Positions 15,603 to 24,813 of a DNA stretch of 64,000 nt are shown in pieces. Origin of the DNA: Parasphingopyxis sp. Its GTDB lineage: Bacteria > Pseudomonadota > Alphaproteobacteria > Sphingomonadales > Sphingomonadaceae. The notes beneath the pieces were generated by a model, which saw nothing but the letters and a program-made list of their open reading frames with translations, was not told where the DNA came from and searched no databases. The stretch covers positions 42,986-106,985 of the forward strand of contig NZ_JANQNS010000009.1 in assembly GCF_028279465.1 (NCBI RefSeq). Direction: 5' to 3'. How positions within the stretch are numbered: the first letter of the stretch is position 1; every line of letters starts with the position of its first letter. The translations under genes and the position numbers were made by a program.

Positions 15603-18404
15603 AAGATACTGAGCACCAACCTCTATGTCGGCCCCAACCAATATGCGAGTTTTCGCGTCATCCGGCATGTCGTGGATATTGGCATCCTTGAGGAATGGCC
15701 GTCGGCGCGGCTCGGAAAAGACTTCATCGATGGCCTGATCGCGGCGCTGCCCGGGATTGAGGAGCATGGCTGCTCTTATCGCACGCCCGGCGGTTTCGTT
15801 CGCCGTATGCGCGAGGATGAGGGCACCTGGATCGCGCATATCGCCGAGCATGTCGCGCTCGAGCTGCAATGCGTGGCCGGCAACGAAGTGAGTTTCGGCC
15901 GGACGCGGTCAGCCGGCGAGGTTGGCCATTATAATCTGGTCTATGCCTATATTCACCGCGATGTCGGGCTGGCCGCTGGGAAGTTGGCGATCAAGCTGCT
16001 CATTCATCTGATGCCCGAAGAGGTGCAGCAGCAGCTCGATTACGAACTTGATCCCGATTTCGATTGGGACGAGGAGCTGCGAAGTTTCATCAAACACGCG
16101 CAGCGTCATGCCTTCGGGCCGAGTACCGCATCGCTCGTCGCGGCGGCCGAAGAACGCGACGTGCCCTGGCTCCGGCTTAACAAGCACAGCCTTGTCCAGT
16201 TCGGCCATGGCAAGCATCAGCAGCGTATTCAGGCGACGATCACCAGCGAGACCAAACATATCGCGGTGGAGATCAGTTGCGACAAGGAAGACACGCACCA
16301 TCTGCTCAACGATCTCGGCCTGCCCGTGCCCAAGCAATATATGGTCTATGGCCCTCGCGAGGCGGTGCGCGCCGCGCGCAAGATCGGCTATCCGGTCGTG
16401 GTGAAACCGCTCAACGCCAATCATGGCCGCGGCGTCTCGATCAATCTCGACAACAAGACGGACGTTGCCGCGGCCTTCGATGTCGCGCAGGAGGCGGGCA
16501 CGAGCGCCGCGGTGCTCGTCGAAAGCTATATCACGGGTTTCGATCATCGCATGCTGGTGGTCGGCGACGAACTGGTCGCGGTCGCCAAGCGCGTGCCCGG
16601 CCATGTCGTCGGCGACGGCAAGTCGACGATCGAAGCGCTGATCGAGAAGGTGAACGAGGACCCACGGCGCGGCGTCGGCCATGAGAAGGTGCTGACCAAG
16701 CTTGAGCTCGATCATCAGGCGATGCGGCTCATGAAAAATGCCGGCCATACGGCTGAAACCGTCCTCCCGGAAGGCGAGACCTTCTATCTGCGCGACACGG
16801 CCAATTTGTCGACGGGCGGCACGGCGATCGACCTGACCGATGTCGTCCATCCCGACAATCGCGACATGGCGATCCGTGCCGTCGGCGCGGTCGGCCTCGA
16901 TGTCGGCGGCGTCGATTTCCTGACCGACGATATTTCCAAATCCTACAAGGCTATCGGCGGCGCGATCGTGGAGGTGAATGCCGCGCCCGGCTTCCGCATG
17001 CATGTCGCGCCGAGCGAGGGCGAATCGCGCGATGTGGCAGGCAAGGTGCTCGACATGCTCTTCCCGCCGGATCGGCCGCGCCAGATCCCGATCGCCGCGA
17101 TCACCGGGACCAACGGCAAGACGACGACCGCGCGCATGCTCGCCCATATCATGAAGAATTGCGGCCATACCGTTGGCCTCACGACAAGCGATGGCGTCTA
17201 TGTCGATGGCAAGCAGATCATGAAGGGGGACACCACCGGGCCGCAATCCGCGCAGATGGTGCTCCGTAACCCGACGGTCGATTTCGCGGTGCTTGAGACC
17301 GCGCGGGGTGGCATTGTGCGCAGCGGGCTTGGCTTCCAGAATTGCAATGTCGGGGCATGCCTCAACGTCTCATCGGATCATCTCGGCCTGGGCGGGATCG
17401 ACACGATCGAGCAGCTAGCGCGGATCAAGCGGATCGTGCCAGAATCGGCGACGGACACGGTCGTGCTCAACGCCGATGACAAGAACTGCCTGCTCATGGC
17501 CGATTATTGCGACGCCGAGCATATTCTCTACGTCACGATGAACCGCGAACATGCGCTCGTGAAACAGCATATCGATGCGCATGGCAAAGCCGTGGTGCTT
17601 GAAAAAGGCATGAATGGCGACATGATCGCCATCTACGACAATTGCACGCACCTTCCGGTCATCTGGACCCATCTGATCCCGGCGACGGTCGAGGGCAAGG
17701 CGATGCACAATGTCGAGAACGCCATGTTCGCGATTGCCATGGCCTATAGCTTCGGTGTCGATGTCGAGCAGATCGAGCTGGCGATGAAGAGCTTTAATAC
17801 CACCTTCTCGCAAGCGCCGGGGCGGATGAACGTCTTCGAAAAGCTGCCGTTCCGCGTGGTTCTCGACTATGCCCATAACGCCGCGGCGTTCGAGGAGATC
17901 ACCGGCCTGGTCGACAAGCTCGACACGCATCACAGAAAAACCATCGTCGTCTCTTGCCCCGGTGACCGGCGCGACGAAGACGTTACCGAAGCCTGCGAGA
18001 TACTGGCCGGTCATTATGACCGCTATATCCTGAAGGCCGACGATAACCGGCGCGGGCGGGGCGAAACCGAGATTCCGGACATGATGAGGGCGCAACTCCT
18101 CGGTCACGGCGTGGCCGAGGATGCGATTACGATCATTCCGGACGAGCAGGAGGCCGTCGCACATGGTCTCGAAACGTCCGAGGAGGGTGACCTGCTGCTT
18201 GTCATCGGCGACAATGTCACGCGCTCCTGGAAGCAGATCGTCCGCTTTGGCAAGGATAAGGAGCCGGTCTTCGAAGCCAGACAACCGGAAAAGTCGAAAA
18301 AGACGGCGGCTGCTCTGGAAGAGCTGATCGATTTCGATGATCTGCTTGTCAGCGACGATCGGGGCGTCCGGCTGGCGCGCAACGAAGACGAGGATGGCGA
18401 CTGA
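15600..18404 (+). CDS. cphA: Cyanophycin synthetase, apparently initiated at AUC
   Basis: A 934-residue enzyme with three parts: an N-terminal domain (about 1-210, ending LVQFGHGKHQQRI), an ATP-grasp domain (about 215-490, with VVVKPLNANHGRG) and a Mur-ligase domain with P-loop GTNGKTTT near 503. It adds Asp to the polymer backbone and Arg to each side chain, using ATP. The conserved N-terminus (KILSTNLYVGPNQYASF) is open from 15600, where the codon is ATC, six bases after AAGGGGA. No ATG, GTG or TTG occurs in frame between the stop at 15567 and a GTG at 15672, which would delete 24 conserved residues. Confidence 0.93.
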   Translation: MKILSTNLYVGPNQYASFRVIRHVVDIGILEEWPSARLGKDFIDGLIAALPGIEEHGCSYRTPGGFVRRMREDEGTWIAHIAEHVALELQCVAGNEVSFGRTRSAGEVGHYNLVYAYIHRDVGLAAGKLAIKLLIHLMPEEVQQQLDYELDPDFDWDEELRSFIKHAQRHAFGPSTASLVAAAEERDVPWLRLNKHSLVQFGHGKHQQRIQATITSETKHIAVEISCDKEDTHHLLNDLGLPVPKQYMVYGPREAVRAARKIGYPVVVKPLNANHGRGVSINLDNKTDVAAAFDVAQEAGTSAAVLVESYITGFDHRMLVVGDELVAVAKRVPGHVVGDGKSTIEALIEKVNEDPRRGVGHEKVLTKLELDHQAMRLMKNAGHTAETVLPEGETFYLRDTANLSTGGTAIDLTDVVHPDNRDMAIRAVGAVGLDVGGVDFLTDDISKSYKAIGGAIVEVNAAPGFRMHVAPSEGESRDVAGKVLDMLFPPDRPRQIPIAAITGTNGKTTTARMLAHIMKNCGHTVGLTTSDGVYVDGKQIMKGDTTGPQSAQMVLRNPTVDFAVLETARGGIVRSGLGFQNCNVGACLNVSSDHLGLGGIDTIEQLARIKRIVPESATDTVVLNADDKNCLLMADYCDAEHILYVTMNREHALVKQHIDAHGKAVVLEKGMNGDMIAIYDNCTHLPVIWTHLIPATVEGKAMHNVENAMFAIAMAYSFGVDVEQIELAMKSFNTTFSQAPGRMNVFEKLPFRVVLDYAHNAAAFEEITGLVDKLDTHHRKTIVVSCPGDRRDEDVTEACEILAGHYDRYILKADDNRRGRGETEIPDMMRAQLLGHGVAEDAITIIPDEQEAVAHGLETSEEGDLLLVIGDNVTRSWKQIVRFGKDKEPVFEARQPEKSKKTAAALEELIDFDDLLVSDDRGVRLARNEDEDGD

Positions 18405-20166
18405 GGTGGCGGAGAATACGCGCGCCGACATCGAGACGATCGAAACCTATCTTGAGATACCGATACCGGAGTCGGACCGGCTGATCCTCGAGGAAAGCCG
18501 GCGGATTACCGGGCCGGGCATGATTTGGGACCGGCGCGGGGCGCTGCTCGATATTCTCGTCGAGGGGTTTGACAAGGCGGCGGTGGTCGCCGCCTGGGAA
18601 TCCGATATGCAGCGCGTGCTCGATGCGCTGGGCTGGACGGGCAGCCGGCGCATCTCGCGGATCTTCGAAAATGGCGTGACGCTGATGATCTCTGCCCCGG
18701 CGGACCTGCTCTACAGCGCCGTGTTCGCGATCGAGACGGCCTGGCATTTCACGGCGAACGCATTGCTCGGCGAGGCGCCGGACGATTTCGAGAGCATGAT
18801 TGCCGATCTCGAAACGGTCATCGCGATGGAGCGCAACCCCCCGCTGATCGCCCTGGAGCGCGCAGCAACGGAGTGCGGCATCGATTTTCTAAGCGACGAC
18901 GATCATGTTTCGCTCGGCCATGGCACGGGGTCTGTCGTCTGGGGTGTGGGTGAACTGCCCGATCCCGACGCAGTCGACTGGGGTTCGTTGCACAATCTGC
19001 CGGTCGCGTTGATTACGGGCACCAACGGCAAGTCGACGAGCGTGCGGCTGAGCGCGGCAATCGGCGAGGCGGCGGGCCTCGTCGCGGGGTCGACCTCCAC
19101 CGACTATGTGAAGCTTGGCGACGATATCCTCGATTATGGCGATTATTCCGGGCCGGGCGGCGCGCGTATGCTGCTGCGCGACAAGCGGCTGGAAATCGCG
19201 TTTTTGGAAACTGCACGTGGCGGCATTTTGCGTCGGGGTCTGCCGCTCTTTCAGGCGCGCACGGCGCTCGTGACCAACATCGCCAACGACCATCTCGGCC
19301 AATATGGCGTGAATACGGTCGAAGCGCTGGCCCAGGCCAAGTTCGCCGTCGCGCGTGCCGTTTCGAAGGACGGTGTGCTCGTGCTGAATGCCGACGACCC
19401 GCTCGTGGTCGAGAATGGCGAGAAGTTCGACAAGACCAAATGCTGGTTTGCGCTCTCGCCGGATAATCTGAAGATCGTGGCGGCGTGGGAGAAGGGCGCG
19501 CCCTGCTGCTGGTATGAGGCGGAGGCCATCCGCTATTTCGACGGCACCGATATCGCCTTGCGGATAGCTGTCGCCGATATCCCGATCACCATGGATGGCG
19601 CGGCGGCGTTCAACGTGCAGAATGCAATGGGCGCGATGGGCCTCGCCAAGGCGATGGGCATCGACAATGCCGCAATCGAGAAGGGCCTGACCACATTCAC
19701 GGCCTCGCCGGACGATAATCCCGGCCGGTGCAATGAATTCGACGTGAAAGACGCGCGGCTATTCGTCGATTTCGCGCATAATCCGCATGCGATTGGGGCC
19801 ATGTCGAGCCTGCTCGATAATCTCTCGGCCAACCGCAAATATCTGATGATCTGCCAGGCCGGCGATCGGTCCGATGCCGAAATCGGCGAATTGACGCGCG
19901 GTGCGATCGGCTTCGGGCCCGATCAGGCCGTGATCGTGGAACTGTCGGACTATCTGCGTGGTCGCGAGCCCGGCGAGGTTCCGGCGCTGATCGAAGCGGC
20001 TTGCGTCGACTCGGGCATCGGGAAAGACCGGATCGTCCATGTCGGGTCCTCGGCCGAAGGCGCGCGATATATTCTTGATGCGATCGGGGAGGGCGATGTC
20101 GGGCTGCTGCTGGCGCTGGCGGATCGCGACGAGGTGTTCGAACTGATCCGCGCGGCCCAACACTAG
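18394..20166 (+). CDS. CphA-like Mur ligase lacking the ATP-grasp domain
   Basis: A 590-residue protein that keeps a CphA-type N-terminal region (about 1-190, ending with VSLGHGTG, which matches FGHGKHQQ of CphA) and passes straight into a Mur-ligase module (P-loop ITGTNGKSTS near 205, FLETARGGILRRG, NIANDHLG, DFAHNPHA). The whole ATP-grasp domain that activates the backbone is missing. It could add only one residue type, act with CphA in a complex, or work on another peptide. The first 11 bases overlap cphA; a GTG at 18406 is a possible later start. It is not the cyanobacterial CphA2, which retains ATP-grasp. Confidence 0.85.
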   Translation: MATEVAENTRADIETIETYLEIPIPESDRLILEESRRITGPGMIWDRRGALLDILVEGFDKAAVVAAWESDMQRVLDALGWTGSRRISRIFENGVTLMISAPADLLYSAVFAIETAWHFTANALLGEAPDDFESMIADLETVIAMERNPPLIALERAATECGIDFLSDDDHVSLGHGTGSVVWGVGELPDPDAVDWGSLHNLPVALITGTNGKSTSVRLSAAIGEAAGLVAGSTSTDYVKLGDDILDYGDYSGPGGARMLLRDKRLEIAFLETARGGILRRGLPLFQARTALVTNIANDHLGQYGVNTVEALAQAKFAVARAVSKDGVLVLNADDPLVVENGEKFDKTKCWFALSPDNLKIVAAWEKGAPCCWYEAEAIRYFDGTDIALRIAVADIPITMDGAAAFNVQNAMGAMGLAKAMGIDNAAIEKGLTTFTASPDDNPGRCNEFDVKDARLFVDFAHNPHAIGAMSSLLDNLSANRKYLMICQAGDRSDAEIGELTRGAIGFGPDQAVIVELSDYLRGREPGEVPALIEAACVDSGIGKDRIVHVGSSAEGARYILDAIGEGDVGLLLALADRDEVFELIRAAQH

Positions 20167-20167
20167 G

Positions 20168-21067
20168 CTAGCGGCAGGGTTCGAAAACCGCCGTCATCAT
20201 CTGCATGTCATCCGATACCGCTGCTCGCTTCATACCGTCCGAGTTATAGAGCATGGCAATCTCGCCGCTGCGCAACACCGCGATCGCGCCGCCATCGCCG
20301 CCCAGGCTTTCGACATCATCCAGCATCGCCCAGAGCGCTTGTTCCAACGTATCGCCGGCAAGCTTGAACCGGTTCGCCGCAGTTAGCGCGCCGCCCGCGC
20401 GAATAAAATGCTCGCCGGTGCCGGTGCAGGAGATGGCGACGTCCTGATCGGCCCATGTCCCGACGCCGATAATCGGCGTGTCGCCCACGCGCCCTGCAGG
20501 TTTTCCGAAAACTCCGCCCGTCGATGTCGCGGAGGCCAGATTGCCATGTATGTCCAACGCGACCGCGCCAACCGTGCCATGGACCATATCGCGCACGCTG
20601 ACATCCTCTTCGCTCACACCGACCGGGAGGACGTAATAGTCACCCGCTTCATCGATTGTTTCAAAGCCCTCTTGTGTCGCAAAGGCGTTCGCGCCCGCCC
20701 CGGCCAGCATGACGCTGGCCGACCGTTCCATGACCCCACGCGCCACTTCGACCGGGCTGACGACATCGCGGATCGCGGCGACCGCACCGGCATTGCGTGT
20801 CGCGCCGTCCATGATGCTGGCATCCAGCTCGACCGCACCCGATGTGTTGCGCGCCGAGCCCTTGCCGGCGACATAGAGCCCCGAAACCTCCATCTCACGG
20901 ACCATGGATTCGACGACATCGAGGCCGGTCCGGCCGCCCCGCAACATCGCCTCCCCTTGGGCAGTCAGCTCGGCCAGATGCGCTTCGACTGGCGCATAAT
21001 CCGCACCGAGCTTAGCGCCCGCGCCGCCATGCAGCGCCAGCGCAAATCGGACGGTACCATCGGACAT
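20168..21067 (-). CDS. iaaA: Isoaspartyl peptidase/L-asparaginase (Ntn hydrolase)
   Basis: A 299-residue N-terminal-nucleophile hydrolase. The self-cleavage site and nucleophile are Thr165 in HGTVGAVALD, followed by the typical GNLASATSTGG; the N-terminus has ALHGGAGA. The proenzyme cuts itself before Thr165 into alpha and beta chains. It hydrolyses beta-aspartyl dipeptides, so here it probably splits the beta-Asp-Arg released by cyanophycinase into Asp and Arg. The gene is convergent with the CphA-like ligase, one base apart. The ATG at 21067 follows a GAGGT ribosome-binding site. Confidence 0.93.
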   Translation of the reverse strand: MSDGTVRFALALHGGAGAKLGADYAPVEAHLAELTAQGEAMLRGGRTGLDVVESMVREMEVSGLYVAGKGSARNTSGAVELDASIMDGATRNAGAVAAIRDVVSPVEVARGVMERSASVMLAGAGANAFATQEGFETIDEAGDYYVLPVGVSEEDVSVRDMVHGTVGAVALDIHGNLASATSTGGVFGKPAGRVGDTPIIGVGTWADQDVAISCTGTGEHFIRAGGALTAANRFKLAGDTLEQALWAMLDDVESLGGDGGAIAVLRSGEIAMLYNSDGMKRAAVSDDMQMMTAVFEPCR

Positions 21068-21467
21068 CGCGTAGACCTCAGCAATCTAGAAACTGCGGGC
21101 TATACCTCTGTTGAAGACATCCGACACATAAAATATCTGACGCAGATGCTGCGTGACGTGTTCTCAGCGCGTACTGGCGAACAAGTGGGTAGTCCTGGGT
21201 CGCAGCCTTGGTGCTGGCACGGCGTTTTCCGCTCCCGCAATATGATCCGATTTGCTCGAATTCCGCGCTTATCTTGGTGAGACCCATTTAACGGCCCTCA
21301 TCGCTGTCTGGCACCAGGCCAGCGAAGGGGGCAGCCGAGATTGAGGGGATGCCATGGCTAGCGTGGCAGTGCGGGGAGATCACTGCGATACAGTGAAACT
21401 GGACAACCTCAGGGCTGCCGGGCAATGATCGTGTTCGGTGGTCATTCGGCGTTGGGGGACGCGTGGC
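21068..21467. other. Intergenic stretch between iaaA and the sigma-factor gene
   Basis: This 400-base divergent gap should hold the promoters of both flanking genes. I see no recognisable RNA gene, strong hairpin or conserved coding sequence. A leftward open frame at 21078-21287 (69 codons) has no family features and is probably chance. Confidence 0.5.
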
Positions 21468-22031
21468 ATGGGCGAGGAAGCGGACGCACCGGCGACGCAG
21501 CTGCTGCGCCAATGGCGCAATGGCGACGAAGACGCCCAGGAAGCGCTCATCCGCCTGTTCTATCCGCGTCTTCAGAAAAAAGCCGCCGGGCTGCTCGCGC
21601 ACGAAAACCAGATATCGCTGGCGCCCGGCGACCTCGTACATGAATCGATCATCCGGATCATTAACAGCGAACAGCTCGACTGGCAGGATCGTGCGCACTT
21701 CCTCGCGCTCTCGTCCCGTCTCATGCGGCGCGTGCTCATCGATCATATTCGCGCGAAAAATGCCGACAAACGCCGGCATCGGAGGGTTACCCTCATGACG
21801 GGCCTGCATAACGGCCAGCGCATGGATCTACAGGCTTTGCACCATGCCCTACTACGGCTCTCCGCTATCGATCGCGAAAATGCGGATATTGTTGAGATGC
21901 GCTTCTTCGGCGGCATGTCGATTGCCGATGTCGCTACGGTGACCGGCCTTTCCGAACCCACTGTAAAGCGGCGCTGGGCGGCGGCGCGCGTTTGGCTGGC
22001 GGACGCGCTGGGGAATGGCAATGTCGGCTGA
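21468..22031 (+). CDS. ECF-type sigma factor paired with a Ser/Thr kinase
   Basis: A 187-residue sigma-70-family protein of the ECF-like group that is found next to Ser/Thr kinases. Region 2 is seen in QEALIRLFYPRLQKKAAGLL and the following LAPGDLVHES, and region 4 in the helix-turn-helix MSIADVATVTGLSEPTVKRRWAAAR. I chose ATG 21468 (MGEEADAP) because it gives the family length. The last 17 bases overlap the kinase gene, so the two are translationally coupled. It would direct polymerase to a regulon controlled by the kinase; no dedicated anti-sigma factor is present. Confidence 0.9.
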   Translation: MGEEADAPATQLLRQWRNGDEDAQEALIRLFYPRLQKKAAGLLAHENQISLAPGDLVHESIIRIINSEQLDWQDRAHFLALSSRLMRRVLIDHIRAKNADKRRHRRVTLMTGLHNGQRMDLQALHHALLRLSAIDRENADIVEMRFFGGMSIADVATVTGLSEPTVKRRWAAARVWLADALGNGNVG

Positions 22032-24384
22032 CGACATAGCGATCGAGAAACAGGCTCTCGCCCTACTGGAACAAATACTGATCGTGCCGGAAAGCGAACG
22101 TGAGGCATGGCTTACCGACAACCGGCCGGAAGACCCCAAGGTCGAGGCACGGTTGCGCAAACTGCTGGAATCGGCGGGCGTCGCGGACGGTCTGATCGAA
22201 ACGGGCGGTATGGGTACCATGTCCGATGCTGACGATCCGCCTGAACGCGTTGGCGCCTATGCGATTGAGGGACTTATCGGTGAGGGCGGTATGGGCGCGG
22301 TATTCCGCGGGCGGCGCGATGCCGGGGATTTCGACCATGAGGTCGCGATCAAGCTCATCCGGCCGGGAGCGCTGACACCGGCGCTGATCGAACGGTTCGA
22401 GCGCGAACGCCAGATTCTCGCCGGGCTATCACATCCCCATATCGCGCGCCTTTACGATGGCGGGACGTCGGACGACGGCAATCCCTATATCATCATGGAA
22501 TATATCGAGGGCATGCCCATCGTGAAATGGGCCGATAGCGAAAGGCTCGATCTCGACGCGCGTATGGCACTATTCGAGACCGTCTGCGAGGCCGTGCGCT
22601 TTGCGCATCAAAATCTGATCGTACACCGGGATCTGACGCCGTCGAACGTTCTCGTCACGCCCGAGGGTCAGGCCAAGCTCATCGATTTCGGTATCGCCAA
22701 ACCGCCCGAGTTGGAGGACGGGCAGGGCGGCAACAGCAAGGGATCGCTGACGGGCTTAAGCCTCACCCCCGGTTTCGCGGCACCTGAGCGTATCGCCGGT
22801 GCGCCGACATCAACGCTGACCGATATCTATTCGCTCGGGAAACTGCTCAAACTTCTTGTCGTGCGATGGATGGGTGATGGCGATATCGCGGCCATCGTCG
22901 CAAAAGCGACCGCCGACGAACCTGACAGTCGCTATCTTTCGACCGACGCGCTGTTGGACGATGTCCAGCGCTTCCGCTCCGGGCGCGCCGTGGCGGCAAG
23001 GGGCGGTGGCCGGGCATATGTGTTGCGCAAATTTGTCAGCCGGCAGAAATTTGCCGTTGCCGCGATTGCCGCGATTGTTCTTCTGCTGGTCGGCGGTCTG
23101 ACGGTCTCGCTGATCGGGTTCGGCCAGGCCCGCACCGCACAGGCTGAAGCCGAAGCGCGCTTCGGCGAAGTGCGTGAAATGGCGAATACGCTGCTTTTCG
23201 ATATCTACGATTCCGCCGAATCCGTACCAGGCACGACGGAAACCCGGCGGATGCTCGCCGCCACCGGGCAACGCTATCTCGATGCGCTGGCCGCCGACCC
23301 CGATGCACCGGTCGATGTGCGGCTCGAGGCCGGACGCGGCTATACGAGGCTTGCGGACGTGATGGGCGGGGCAGGCGGCGGCAATTTGGGCCTACGCGAT
23401 GAAGCGCTGGCGAACTATGAGCGCGCGGACGAGATTCTAACGGCTCTGTACGAGGCGTATCCGACGAATGAGGATGTCGCGCTGGCGCTCGCCAATTTGC
23501 GGTATCGGCGTTCGCTTGCAATGGTGCATATCACGAGTGAGTATGAGCGCGGGATGGCGTTTGCCCAATCCATCGGCCCGATCCTGGATCGTGCATGCGA
23601 AGACCGGGATCAGTGCGTTCTGCTGCGGGCGCAGGCCTTTGTTCTCGAAGGCGAGAATCTGCACTGGCTGGAACGGCCGGATGACGCACTCGCGCGTTAC
23701 GATCGCGCGCTCGCGGAGATCGAGGGGATGAGCGCCGATTTCCGGCAGACGGAAGATGCGGTTCGCGCAGAGGCCCGCGCCTATTTCCTGAAATCGCGGG
23801 CATTTTACGCGCAGGAAGATTTCGAGGAAACGGTCCGGCAGACAGAAACTGCGGCGCAATTGCTCATCGATGCACAGGAACGCGACATGGTTTCACCTGG
23901 GCTCGATCGGGACTTGGCCGGCGTGGAATTTGTGCGCGGTGGAACGCTGAACGATCTGGAGCGTACAGCCGAAGCGCTGCCGGCACTTAACCGCGCTCAT
24001 GCGATCATGCAGCGGCTTGTCGCGGCAGACCCGGAAGATATGGGCAGTCTTAGACTGCTCGCGGTTGCCGGCGGAACGCGTGCGCTGACGTTAGCGTCGG
24101 CGGGTGACTATGAGCAGGCGATCGAGGGTGGCCGCGCGGCTCTGGACATTCGTCAGCGGCTCGCAAGCCAGCATCCAGACCAAGTCGGCTTCTTCCGGGA
24201 TGTCGCAATCCAGCTCAAAGATCTTGGCGACATATACAGTCGCTCCGGGCGAGTCAGCGATGCCTGTCGATATTGGCGCAGGGCGATCGAACAATTCGAT
24301 ACGCTCGATAGGCGATGGGGACTAAGTGATTTCGATCGCAATTTTGCTTATGCGCAGGCACAAGAATCGCTCAATTCATGTTGA
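22015..24384 (+). CDS. Membrane-anchored Ser/Thr protein kinase with TPR-like C-terminal region
   Basis: A 789-residue Hanks-type kinase. Residues 1-75 form a helical leader; the kinase domain runs about 80-330 with glycine loop IGEGGMGAVFRG, lysine in HEVAIKLIRP, catalytic loop VHRDLTPSNVL and DFGIAK. One transmembrane helix lies near 344-368 (AAIAAIVLLLVGGLTVSLIG). The remaining 420 residues are helical repeats of TPR character on the far side of the membrane, probably sensing or binding partners. The overlap with the sigma-factor gene suggests that it phosphorylates or otherwise controls that factor. The ATG pair at 22015 and 22021 are both possible starts. Confidence 0.92.
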   Translation: MAMSADDIAIEKQALALLEQILIVPESEREAWLTDNRPEDPKVEARLRKLLESAGVADGLIETGGMGTMSDADDPPERVGAYAIEGLIGEGGMGAVFRGRRDAGDFDHEVAIKLIRPGALTPALIERFERERQILAGLSHPHIARLYDGGTSDDGNPYIIMEYIEGMPIVKWADSERLDLDARMALFETVCEAVRFAHQNLIVHRDLTPSNVLVTPEGQAKLIDFGIAKPPELEDGQGGNSKGSLTGLSLTPGFAAPERIAGAPTSTLTDIYSLGKLLKLLVVRWMGDGDIAAIVAKATADEPDSRYLSTDALLDDVQRFRSGRAVAARGGGRAYVLRKFVSRQKFAVAAIAAIVLLLVGGLTVSLIGFGQARTAQAEAEARFGEVREMANTLLFDIYDSAESVPGTTETRRMLAATGQRYLDALAADPDAPVDVRLEAGRGYTRLADVMGGAGGGNLGLRDEALANYERADEILTALYEAYPTNEDVALALANLRYRRSLAMVHITSEYERGMAFAQSIGPILDRACEDRDQCVLLRAQAFVLEGENLHWLERPDDALARYDRALAEIEGMSADFRQTEDAVRAEARAYFLKSRAFYAQEDFEETVRQTETAAQLLIDAQERDMVSPGLDRDLAGVEFVRGGTLNDLERTAEALPALNRAHAIMQRLVAADPEDMGSLRLLAVAGGTRALTLASAGDYEQAIEGGRAALDIRQRLASQHPDQVGFFRDVAIQLKDLGDIYSRSGRVSDACRYWRRAIEQFDTLDRRWGLSDFDRNFAYAQAQESLNSC

Positions 24385-24446
24385 CTTGAAGCCTGCGCGC
24401 GGGCGGTTGTGACTGGTGTAAGGTTTTCGATGCATTTTCGAAAAAA

Positions 24447-24522
24447 TGGTGCCCGGGGACAGAATCGAACTGCCGACACTGCGATTTTCAGTCGCATGCT
24501 CTACCAACTGAGCTACCCGGGC
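24447..24522 (-). tRNA. tRNA-Phe (anticodon GAA)
   Basis: The 76-base gene folds into a standard cloverleaf: acceptor GCCCGGG with CCCGGGC, discriminator A, encoded CCA, D arm with AGTTGGTA, anticodon loop CTGAAAA (anticodon at 24487-24489), and T loop TTCGATT. It is on the minus strand 41 bases beyond the end of the yacG gene, an order seen in other alphaproteobacteria. Confidence 0.97.
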
Positions 24523-24563
24523 ATCGCCGCAAGATCGTGCGGGAACAGCGCCTATAGGCCGGG

Positions 24564-24761
24564 TCAGCCGTCGCTGTCCAGCCCGTTTGTGCGGGCCGCG
24601 ATAGCGTCCGGATCGGCGGGCGGACCGGGCACGCGATAGCCGTCTCCCAGCCATTGCAAGAGATCGCGATTGCGGCAGCCCTCGCTGCAAAACGGCTTAT
24701 ACTCCATGGTCTGCGGCTTGCCGCACACGGGACAGCTTTTGGAGCGGGCGGGCTGTGTCAT
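24564..24761 (-). CDS. yacG: DNA gyrase inhibitor YacG (zinc-binding)
   Basis: A 65-residue protein with the YacG zinc site: CPVCGKP followed by FCSEGCRNRDL, i.e. a CxxC plus CxxxC arrangement. YacG-type proteins bind and inhibit DNA gyrase. The start at 24761 (MTQPARSKSCPVC) gives family length; the frame extends upstream to 24833 but without family sequence. It is the last protein gene before tRNA-Phe and belongs to the infA-maf-RNase G row, now separated from it by two unrelated genes. Confidence 0.93.
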   Translation of the reverse strand: MTQPARSKSCPVCGKPQTMEYKPFCSEGCRNRDLLQWLGDGYRVPGPPADPDAIAARTNGLDSDG

Positions 24762-24813
24762 CCTCGATGCGATATGGGAGGTACGAGCGTGTTGGCAAGT
24801 CAGGATCAGATAC

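Noticed and set aside
15672..18404. GTG at 15672 as cphA start
   Set aside because: It would remove 24 conserved residues and lacks a ribosome-binding site, whereas AAGGGGA is correctly placed for 15600.
21215..21245. Sigma-54-like promoter (TGGCACG-N4) before the sigma-factor gene
   Set aside because: The -12 half (TTTCC) matches TTGCA poorly, so it is not better than chance.
21078..21287. 69-codon leftward frame upstream of iaaA
   Set aside because: No family features, no ribosome-binding site and position in a promoter gap.
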